The notes under the pieces: generated by a model | Told to the model about the DNA's origin: nothing | What the model saw: the letters and a program-made list of their open reading frames with translations, nothing else | The model's database searches: none | Shown: piece by piece, positions 9,175 through 16,365 of the stretch | How positions within the stretch are numbered: position 1 is the first letter of the stretch | Layout: every line of letters begins with the position of its first letter | Origin: Stentor coeruleus | Taxonomy: Eukaryota; Ciliophora; Heterotrichea; Heterotrichida; Stentoridae | Assembly: GCA_001970955.1 (NCBI GenBank) | Contig: MPUH01001256.1 | Coordinates: 1-20,093, forward strand | Reading direction: 5' to 3' | Length of the DNA stretch: 20,093 bases | Program-made: the position numbers and the translations under genes

Positions 9175-9576
9175 ATGTTGCATAAAAAAATAACAAACCT
9201 AAGAAAAAAGAGAGAAACAAATAATAAAGCAATATCAGCCAAAGACCTCAACCCAAAAGCAGATTTCATATTAAAAACTCAAGAAGACCATAAAAAAATA
9301 AAATTTACTTCTGGCAGGAGTTCGTTAACAACTCTAAAGTCTGAACAAACTATAAAAAAAAAGAAAATAATAATGCCACAGGCTTGCTTTGGAGCAAGAA
9401 AAAACTCTATAGAATGTGGGAAAATACTTGAAAGGGTTTTAAAAAAGAAAGAAAAATTTGAATCTATGAGAAACGCTATAGTCCGCAGAAGGTCTTTAGA
9501 AATGATAAGCTTATCTCCTATCAATAATGTTAAAGACACAAGTACGTTTGAAACTAGTCTAGAGATTATAATATAA
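9175..9576 (+). CDS. Small basic protein, function unknown
   Basis: A 133-residue reading frame with an ATG start and TAA stop. It is strongly basic with Lys/Arg clusters at the N-terminus (HKKITNLRKKRE), in the middle (IKKKKII) and near 95-110 (ILERVLKKKEKFE, VRRRS). No signal peptide, membrane segment or known domain is visible. Cys71 and Cys81 are too few for a metal site. The composition is less biased to Phe/Ile/Leu than that of chance AT-rich frames, and it contains Gln, Glu, Gly and Arg codons like the neighbouring genes, which supports a real gene. RRRSLE and GRSS are possible phosphorylation sites. It lies between the kelch promoter side and the 3' end of the transporter gene. It could be a nucleic-acid- or microtubule-binding protein, but that rests on charge alone. 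Confidence 0.6.
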   Translation: MLHKKITNLRKKRETNNKAISAKDLNPKADFILKTQEDHKKIKFTSGRSSLTTLKSEQTIKKKKIIMPQACFGARKNSIECGKILERVLKKKEKFESMRNAIVRRRSLEMISLSPINNVKDTSTFETSLEIII

Positions 9577-9925
9577 GTTTTATAGCAAAATTGTATAATA
9601 AAATATAGAAAAGAAAATAATTAGAGAAAGATATTATAAAAAACTTTGGAGTGATTTTTTGCACATGATTCTTAGAAAACCGGCATATAAAACTTAAGAA
9701 ATATGCAAGAACATAGCCTAGTTCACAATATGGAAACAATAATTAGCTATCCAGTTTATCATGATTTTATATATAAAATAATCAATACCTAAACGTAAAT
9801 TTCAATCATATTACATGTATAATAAATGTCTTAACCTTAGAACCTCAATATTATATTCTAGCCGTAATCCTCTTCACGAAAACTTATTGATATTCTTTAC
9901 TGAAAGCCCATATCTTAAACAACTA
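9577..9925. other. Convergent 3' spacer
   Basis: AT-rich sequence between the 3' ends of the small basic gene (+) and the transporter gene (-). Nothing beyond presumed 3' untranslated regions was seen. Confidence 0.55.
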
Positions 9926-11134
9926 TTATTTAGTCTCTAAATTTATATCATCGGTAGCAGACTGACGTTTAAAGTGGCTTTGATCATAAACTGCTCCAGG
10001 TGAGTACCCTAAATAGTCAGTTTCCTCCTCCTTAGTCGACTGATGTTTTTTCTCAGCACGGTTCCTCATATAAATTTTCTTCTGTTCTATAGAATCTGTA
10101 AATCCAAGAAACGGAATCTTAATGATTTCATTATAAATCAAAGTCCCAGCTACCAAAAACGCAAACCCTATAAGTTGAAGCCAAATAAATACTTCCCATC
10201 CAACAAGCATACTAAATCCCCATATCAAAAGTGTCCTGCTTGTGTCGATTGTAGACCTAGCTAAAGCTCCAGCTTTTTTTGTTGTTGTCACTCCGGTAAA
10301 GTTGAATAAAGATATACTGAGCATAAAGCCTATAAATAGTAAACCAATTTCCCAGCTTGCCCCAATTTGTCTAAAGGCTTCAATTGAGTTCTCGACATAG
10401 CCGCCATTGCATATGTCAGGATTGTAGCAAGGAATAAGGTTGAGAACTGGAAGCATTATCATATAATAACCAAGGCCTGACATCCCTTCAATGCCTACAG
10501 CTTGTAAAGGATGGACGACTATATTTTCTAAGAACAGTTGCTCAGTGGCGAAGACCCCTCCAGCGAAAAACTGAGCGACTATGATGATAATCACTCCTAA
10601 AACTGGAGATTTTGCTGAAGTTGCTCCATATAATACGCTAGCAAGACCTACTAATATAACCCCAATAAAAGCAAAGCTTACCCCTAAATACTGGTGCTTA
10701 AAAAGCTTGATTTTTAGAAAAACGACTGAATATAATGCTACAACAATCATAATAAAACCTCTCATCATCTGATATACTGAAGGCGCAGATAAAACTAGGC
10801 CGACAAACATAAGCGTCGATCCGCAAAAATCAAAAAAAGCAGGAATGAAAAAAACAAATATCCCCATTTTCGCAGTACAACTTTTCTTCTCTTGGGTTTT
10901 AGGTTTAAGAGGCTCCTGAACTGGAGCTAATTTAGTTACCTTCTTGTAAATGAAGTAATAAAAAATACAAAAAAACTCACCAAGAAACATTCCTGCTGTT
11001 TGGAAATAAGGATGGTTGAATAGCTCACCTCTAGAATGAGCCATGTCCATAGCTTTGCCAGCTATTGTGTTTGCTGTGCCAAATACGAGCATACCGAACA
11101 TGAAAGTGTAGAGAATGCATCTGTTTTCTGACAT
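9926..11134 (-). CDS. SLC35F6: SLC35F6-like drug/metabolite-type transporter
   Basis: A 402-residue polytopic membrane protein of the DMT/SLC35 fold with about ten predicted segments (roughly 8-24, 45-66, 90-112, 123-141, 148-170, 178-195, 216-234, 262-282, 300-316, 318-336). It resembles SLC35F6 (C2orf18/TANGO9) along its length: FGTANTIAGK near 18-27, HPYFQTAGMFLGEF at 41-54, the FDFCGSTLMFVGL block at 101-113, YQMMRG at 121-126, VVHPLQAVGIEG at 206-217, FNFTGVTTTK at 277-286 and WEVFIWLQLIGF at 313-324. The animal protein is lysosomal or mitochondrial with an undefined substrate, so substrate and compartment stay open here. The cytoplasmic tail (about 337-402) is charged and contains DYLGYSPGAVY, where DYLGY or YSPGAV could act as a tyrosine sorting signal. 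The gene ends in tandem stops TAA TAG. Confidence 0.9.
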   Translation of the reverse strand: MSENRCILYTFMFGMLVFGTANTIAGKAMDMAHSRGELFNHPYFQTAGMFLGEFFCIFYYFIYKKVTKLAPVQEPLKPKTQEKKSCTAKMGIFVFFIPAFFDFCGSTLMFVGLVLSAPSVYQMMRGFIMIVVALYSVVFLKIKLFKHQYLGVSFAFIGVILVGLASVLYGATSAKSPVLGVIIIIVAQFFAGGVFATEQLFLENIVVHPLQAVGIEGMSGLGYYMIMLPVLNLIPCYNPDICNGGYVENSIEAFRQIGASWEIGLLFIGFMLSISLFNFTGVTTTKKAGALARSTIDTSRTLLIWGFSMLVGWEVFIWLQLIGFAFLVAGTLIYNEIIKIPFLGFTDSIEQKKIYMRNRAEKKHQSTKEEETDYLGYSPGAVYDQSHFKRQSATDDINLETK

Positions 11135-11745
11135 CTTTGTAATATATACTCACCAAATAAGATGTGACTTATGATTATCAAGGCTTATAATTAGAATATA
11201 TAATGCTTTGATAGATATTATTTCAGGAGTAAATGGGTTAATAGAAAATGATTTCATAAATAAGCTGTCAGACGATGATATACTCTCCATATTGCAAAAA
11301 TTATCAATTAAGTGTGATATTTTTGCAAAATTTTTAAAAATTAATGCTAATTGCATGAAAATGATATGAATTCAAGATTTAGACACGCAATGATTTGTAA
11401 ACAAGATTTTAAATGGGAATCTCAGATATCATAAAGTAAAATATATTAGATTTTATTATAAAATTTAAGGAGCTTTGCAGGACACGAAGTCTTTCAGTAT
11501 AAACATATTATTTTAATCAAATTTATAATTTCTACTTACAATAAATTAAGATAAAAGTTATAACTCTACCGTACTATTTATCCCAAGCATAATTTACGCT
11601 TTTATTTGTATGATTTAGCACTCTTTTCTCACAAAAAAAAACAAAATTACATCCAGCATTAAAGATATCGTAGAGTAAACATAAAATAGTTTCAAGTAAA
11701 AATCATCAAAAATAATATCCGAAAAGAAAAGGTGTGATAATTAAT
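11135..11745. other. Divergent promoter spacer
   Basis: AT-rich stretch between the starts of the transporter gene (-) and the CHFR-type gene (+). A 68-codon minus-strand frame (11150-11356) ends in TGA just upstream of the transporter ATG; its composition looks like chance, and it would be at most an upstream open frame. No RNA gene or repeat was recognised. Confidence 0.5.
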
Positions 11746-12915
11746 ATGGAAATTGGAACTCTTAAATCATTGAATCCTTCAAAATACTCTGATATCCACT
11801 TAACCTTATCTAAAATCACTCTTGGCCGAAACCCAAAATGCGATATAACCTTATCTGATATTCGCTGTAGTGGCATTCATTGTTCTATTACGCCAAAACA
11901 AACAAATGACTGGGAATTTGTAATAGAAGACTATTCATCTAATGGAACATATCTCAATGGTGTACTTGTAATATTTATTTAGGTAGGTAAAAACCAACAT
12001 AAAATAGCTACTTGGAATGATAAATTAGAAATCTTGAAAGAAGGTAAAAATATTGACTCAAGCTTGGCTATAGCTTTCATATTTTTAGAAACAGTTAAAA
12101 GAAAAAGCAATGATCCAGTTGCTGAGAAAATTGAGAAAATCCAGAAAGTTCAGGACAATTATGTAGAAGATGAAATCACATGCTCAATATGCTTTGAAAT
12201 AATGAATAAGCCTTTAATTTTATGCCCTTGCCTACACTCTTTTTGCGAATCATGCTATTTGGATTGGAAAATAAAAAGCACAGAATGCCCACAATGCCGT
12301 GGTCCAGTCACTGAAGTTTCACAGAACAATATGATTCAAGGGATTATCGATATTTACCTCCAGCAATACCCAGACAAAAAGAAAGTTATAGAAAAATGTA
12401 AACAATGCGATAAAAAAATAAAAGACTTTCAATGCCCATCTAACCAAAAACACATCAATTGTAAAACTTGCAAAATTTTAATGCCAGATCGTAAAGATCC
12501 TCTCCAATATTGTAAAATCTGCCATGATTATTATTGTTGCCTCTATTTCTCTAATTGCCCTTCTGGTCTCAACACATTAAAAAATTATTGGTCTCAAGAA
12601 CTGCATCCAAAGCCAGGTTGCCTTAAAAACAAATTCGAAGAGACAGTTTTAGAAGATTATTTAGCTAAAAATAAAACCACAGGAGCTGCCATATGTGACA
12701 ATTTATATAAAGAAGGGAATTTTAATTATTCAATTGATACTGTTATATGTGAAGAGTGCATAGAAAATTTATATCAAGAGTTTATCTTTAAGTTTAGAGA
12801 AAGCATTCAAGATAAGCTCCCAGAATTTATAAAAAATAGAAATATGTGTGTTAAAGGCAGAGCTTGTAAACTTCAAGGGTCGATACTTCATTCACAGATT
12901 TATAATCATTTTTAA
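11746..12915 (+). CDS. CHFR: CHFR-type E3 ubiquitin ligase (FHA-RING-Cys-rich-PBZ)
   Basis: Two exons, 11746-11967 and 11983-12915, join across a 15-nt intron to give 384 residues. The FHA phosphothreonine-binding domain spans about 1-95: GR at 27-28, S42-x2-H45, NGT at 66-68 and NG at 71-72; the intron splits it after L74. A linker helix (about 110-135) leads to a C3HC4 RING with C141, C144, C157, H159, C162, C165, C176 and C179. The C-terminal Cys-rich region carries MPDR at 241-244 as in CHFR, and ends in a PBZ-like finger with C363, C369, H377 and H383, the spacing of human CHFR. This order is specific to CHFR, the mitotic checkpoint ligase that reads phosphoproteins and poly(ADP-ribose). 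The animal enzyme delays mitosis under stress; the role here is inferred. An in-frame GTG lies four codons upstream, but the first ATG is at 11746. The stop is TAA. Confidence 0.92.
11968..11982 (+). other. 15-nt spliceosomal intron
   Basis: The sequence gtaatatttatttag begins with GTA and ends with TAG. If retained, it adds an in-frame stop. Its removal fuses the two halves of the FHA domain in frame (phase 0) and yields NGVL|VGKNQHKIA, a normal FHA end. Introns of 15-16 nt are the known standard in heterotrich ciliates such as Stentor. A single A six bases from the 5' end or one near the middle would have to serve as branch point. Confidence 0.9.
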
Positions 12916-13634
12916 TCAAATTCTTATCATCAACTTTATATATTCATGTTTTATATATAAAATATCATTAAAACACCAAAATATATAAAAAATCATACTC
13001 TAATGTTAAAATTGTATAAAGCTTAAATTTGTCATGCGAAATATTTGTCTAATTCAAAAGCATTATTATGATGAAAGAATATTTTTAATAAGATCATTGA
13101 GATCCAAGGAAATCAAATTAATTAATATGCATTGAAAATATTATCAATATACTGCATATGCTAGCTTTGATGATATTTAACTTTAGATACAGAAAAATGA
13201 AAGTTTATGAAAAATGCATAAATTAGCAATCACATTAGATTATCGGCTAAGACTTTAGTCATTGTTTAAGAAACTTGTTTTACTCGGTTATTGCTAGACT
13301 ATGATAGATTTCAGGTTTAAGTCTGGAAATCATTCTGTTTAAATTTTTTTCAAATTAAAGTTCTTGGGGAAAACTACCGGCTAAGCTAATATTTTAAACT
13401 AGAGCCCCATGCTCGTTATAACAGCGAACTGCATATGAAGCAGTTGATTTACCACACAAATATCTTTTGATTCCAAAAAATCTGAAATATTTCGATGATT
13501 CCAATATAAATCTAATAAAACAATGAAACAATCTAACAGAAATACTTGTCCTTTTCTTCAATTTAAATATATAATTTTCATTTGGCTAGGACTTTTTTCT
13601 CATACTAAGTACTTTATAAAAGTATACTTAAAAC
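12916..13634. other. Spacer before the U2AF gene, with a possible antisense coding relic
   Basis: This 719-bp stretch separates two tandem plus-strand genes. The part up to about 13240 is very AT-rich and holds nothing recognised. The part at about 13240-13590 is less AT-rich and has two overlapping open runs on the minus strand: 52 codons (13557-13402) and 63 codons in another frame (13585-13397). Both end at nearby stops without a start or a known domain. This may be a relic of an old gene or mobile element, or chance. The U2AF promoter should lie close to 13634. Confidence 0.4.
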
Positions 13635-14378
13635 ATGGCAGACAGACTATCAAGGATATACGGAACAGAAGAAGACAAAGTAAACTGCCCGTTTTACTTT
13701 AAAATCGGTGCCTGTAGACATGGAGATAGGTGCACAAGGCTACATAATAAGCCTTTATGCTCGCAAACTATTTTAATGCCTCATATGTATGAAAACCCTG
13801 CAGTTGCCTTAGCAATGTTTGAAGGAACCAAAGTCCCAGAAAAAGCAATAAGAGAAGCTATTAGACATTTTGAAGACTTTTTCGAAGAAGTTTGGCTAGA
13901 ATTATCAAACTATGGAGAGCTCCTAGAACTAAGTGTATGTGACAACATGGGCGATCATCTAATCGGTAATATTTATGCTAAGTTTGCAAGCGAAGAAGAA
14001 GCAGAACTTGCAGCTCGAAGCCTAAACGGACGCTATTATTCAGGACGGGTAATCACAACCGAGTTTTCCCCAGTGACTGATTTCAAAGAAGCTCGTTGTC
14101 GTCAATACGACGAAGGTAACTGTGATCGTGGGGGCTACTGTAATTTCATGCACCTTAAACATATCTCTCGCTCTTTCAAAAAAAGCTTACAACATCAAAT
14201 GTATTACGAGCACCCAGAATACAAAAAAAAACGTGCAACAAGACTTAAAGATGAAGCTAAAGCTCGTAAAGCCTTAGAATACTCATCACCTCGTAAAGCA
14301 TCTCCAGAATACAAAAGGCAGTCTAGTGCTGAAAGAAGAGCAATGATAGATAGTTGGAATCGTAAGGAAGGTCGATAA
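13635..14378 (+). CDS. U2AF1: U2 snRNP auxiliary factor small subunit (U2AF35)
   Basis: The 247-residue protein has the complete U2AF35 order. The first CCCH zinc finger is C18, C27, C33, H37 within VNCPFYFKIGACRHGDRC; a U2AF-homology (UHM) RNA-recognition-like domain spans about 43-145 (EEVWLELSNYGELLELSVCDN, then GDHLIGNIYAKF); the second finger is C155, C163, C169, H173. Together with the large subunit the family binds the AG at the 3' splice site in the nucleus. Residue numbering runs parallel to the human protein. Position 34 is Thr where human has Ser. The UHM R-x-F motif, RWF in human, reads RYY at 133-135, which may change the grip on the large subunit. There is no RS domain; the tail (about 176-247) is Lys/Arg/Glu-rich with a few SP sites (SSPRKASPEYKR). 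It is intronless and ends in tandem stops TAA TAA. Confidence 0.95.
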   Translation: MADRLSRIYGTEEDKVNCPFYFKIGACRHGDRCTRLHNKPLCSQTILMPHMYENPAVALAMFEGTKVPEKAIREAIRHFEDFFEEVWLELSNYGELLELSVCDNMGDHLIGNIYAKFASEEEAELAARSLNGRYYSGRVITTEFSPVTDFKEARCRQYDEGNCDRGGYCNFMHLKHISRSFKKSLQHQMYYEHPEYKKKRATRLKDEAKARKALEYSSPRKASPEYKRQSSAERRAMIDSWNRKEGR

Positions 14379-14588
14379 TAAAGTACTTAAGATTTTAGAT
14401 TAAAATGGCAGAAGTTTTTATATATAGACTGATTCTAGAATAATATCAAATAAAGGGAATATTTTATTAAGGGAATATTTTGTGCAGAATTGACTTTATT
14501 TATTGCTATGGCATTGATAATCTTTGGGAAAATGTGATTTCGACATGATTCTTTAGAAATTACAAAGAATATTCTAAGTTAGTATTAG

Positions 14589-15248
14589 TTATGGATAGGT
14601 ATGACCGTAGCGAGAGAAATCCCCCAAAAACGGAGGGTTCATGGTCCTATTCATAGTTGATCCCATAACATTAAGATAGCTGCTCTCTAAAGATGATGGT
14701 ATTTCTTTTAGTTGCTGAATAAATCCCATTAGTAGCTGTTCGATTTTTTGCTCTCGGTCCATACATTGAATTATCTGGGACATAAGAAGCTGGTTATAGT
14801 TTGACACATCTTTATAGGATTGTTCTAAGGTGTTAACTTTTTCATGAAGCATTTTCTGCTTTGATTGCATTATGATATACTTTTTTTCAAGGTTTGAGTT
14901 AGGACCGTTTTCTGCTATTAAATCGAAACTCTTACGATGAACTTCTATAAGTTTTTCAGGGTGTCCTCTGATGAAACTTGTATGGGTGTATATTTGAATA
15001 TCTCCAGTGTCTCTCTCTTTATGGAAATCATACATGTTCAGCTGTCTAACGAAACTAGAAAAGTTTTTATGCTTGAAGTATAATGGAAGAACCTTGGTTG
15101 TGAATTGGTTTATGTTTAATATACCGAATGAGTACCCTGTTTCTGTCCATGATACTATATCAGAAAATGTAGGGTTATTTATCATTTCATAAGCTCTCAG
15201 AATAAACTTATTCGGTCTAGCAGGTCTGTCTTCAGGCTGTTTAATCAT
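14589..15248 (-). CDS. HSF-type heat-shock transcription factor, short form
   Basis: A 219-residue protein of the HSF family. The winged-helix DNA-binding domain covers about 12-106. It opens PNKFILRAYEMI, continues with the strand SDIVSWTETGYSF, and has the recognition helix region YFKHKNFSSFVRQLNMYDFHK at 57-77, nearly canonical except for Asp in YDF where most HSFs have Gly. The wing is short (ERDTGDIQIYTHTSFIRG). A coiled coil (about 117-180, KYIIMQSKQKMLHEKVNTLEQSY and on) matches the trimerisation region. The protein then stops after about 40 residues, so a large activation domain is absent and it is shorter than animal HSF1. It should trimerise and bind inverted GAA repeats in the nucleus; whether it activates or represses is not clear. 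A TTC/GAA pair lies about 40 bp upstream of its ATG. Convergent with the U2AF gene, 210 bp apart. Confidence 0.92.
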   Translation of the reverse strand: MIKQPEDRPARPNKFILRAYEMINNPTFSDIVSWTETGYSFGILNINQFTTKVLPLYFKHKNFSSFVRQLNMYDFHKERDTGDIQIYTHTSFIRGHPEKLIEVHRKSFDLIAENGPNSNLEKKYIIMQSKQKMLHEKVNTLEQSYKDVSNYNQLLMSQIIQCMDREQKIEQLLMGFIQQLKEIPSSLESSYLNVMGSTMNRTMNPPFLGDFSRYGHTYP

Positions 15249-15285
15249 AATTATTATAGATTACATTATCGAATATCAAGGAGAG

Positions 15286-15293
15286 TTCTAGAA
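15286..15293. promoter_or_regulatory. Candidate heat-shock element upstream of the HSF gene
   Basis: The palindrome TTCTAGAA forms a perfect TTCnnGAA pair 38 bp upstream of the HSF ATG. A flanking GAG (15281-15283) in correct phase gives a weaker third unit, GAGagTTCtaGAA. HSF trimers bind such alternating units, so autoregulation is plausible. Sites of this kind occur by chance every few kb in AT-rich DNA. Confidence 0.35.
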
Positions 15294-16067
15294 ACGATTC
15301 TATCCATTTATACGTGATAGAATAATATATTATTTTGCCTAGTCTCACAGGAAATCACCCTTAAAATTACGATTTTGAGAGCATAATATCAGCAATTATA
15401 ACTATCTTTTGTTCTTTTTGTCAGAAGAAAAAAATATAGCATTAAAAAAATAACGCAGTGAAATATTATTGATATTCAAGAATTTTGTGCCCAGACTAAT
15501 AAAAATATATCACTTTGAATAGGAATTAAATAGCTTTTGATAATAGCCATGATCAATTGATAAAAATTAAGAGTATACTTAATATTTTTGATACACATAA
15601 TGCAAACTACTAAATTGAAGCTTTTATGAATTTTTGTATATGTTTATATTTGATTGATGATTTTTTATAGTTATATTAATGTTTGAAATGGTTTTGCTAC
15701 GCGCATGCTATGATAAAATTTATGAGAATTTTGCATTCCAGATTATTCTTTTTCATATTAAAATGGGAAATATTATTTCTGATTGTATGAAATAAAAGGG
15801 TTTTTATATGAAGATTAAGAATTGTCATAGGTTGGAGGGTAATTGATTTCTGTATGTAGAGAAAATTTAAGGTTACGAATGCATTCAATTAATTTGTGGA
15901 TAATAAAATGAGTAAGCTAGCCTCAAACAATGCAGAAGTTGAAGTTTGAATATTCTAAAATTCAAATGTTTATTCATCCAGATACTTAGGCTGTAATAAA
16001 GATATGCAATATTATTTATATAATACTGCATAAAAATTAAATGTAAATAAGCTTTCATTATACTTAG

Positions 16068-16095
16068 TATAGTAAATAATATTTTATTTACTATA
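16068..16095. repeat. Perfect 12-bp inverted repeat
   Basis: The arms TATAGTAAATAA and TTATTTACTATA are exact reverse complements separated by TATT. The structure lies 270 bp upstream of the SHIPPO ATG. It could form a DNA cruciform, be a protein site or be a chance AT-rich palindrome. Confidence 0.6.
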
Positions 16096-16365
16096 ATTAA
16101 ATAGAATTATGCAAAGGTTCTTCGTTTTGAAAGGAGAATAAAGTTTTAACTGAATTTTAACAACAAAAAATTACAAATCTCAATTGAGGTTAAGATTTAT
16201 ATTATTATAAAAACTATCAATTGAATTTTATTTACATTGAATAGTATATACTTTAGAAATTAAAATAGTTTGGAAACCCAGATTACAGCTACTAATATTG
16301 CAGCTATCACAATACTCCCATTTTTAAAAGCATATTGGAAAAATTGGACTGTTTGGAAATATAAA

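Larger units (their letters stand above)
15249..16365. other. Long divergent promoter spacer
   Basis: This 1.1-kb AT-rich region separates the HSF gene (-) and the SHIPPO gene (+). It holds the candidate heat-shock element at 15286-15293 and a perfect hairpin at 16068-16095. A 63-codon minus-strand frame (15697-15888) has the Ile/Leu/Phe/Asn bias of chance frames. The last 96 nt (16270-16365) are open in frame with the SHIPPO gene and less AT-rich than the rest, but contain no ATG. Confidence 0.5.

Noticed and set aside
11150-11356. 68-codon frame just upstream of the SLC35F6-like gene, considered as a first exon
   Set aside because: A GTA...AG stretch of 15 nt does lie right before the transporter ATG, but splicing there leaves the in-frame TGA, so the two frames cannot join.
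13240-13590. tRNA or small nuclear RNA gene in the GC-richer island
   Set aside because: No cloverleaf arms, no TPsiC-type box and no U6-like ACAGAGA context were found.
14453-14482. Direct repeat aagggaatatttt, two copies
   Set aside because: Only two short AT-rich copies in a 3' spacer; simple slippage is enough to explain it.
15697-15888. 63-codon minus-strand frame in the HSF-SHIPPO spacer
   Set aside because: Ile, Leu, Asn and Phe bias without any motif; expected by chance.
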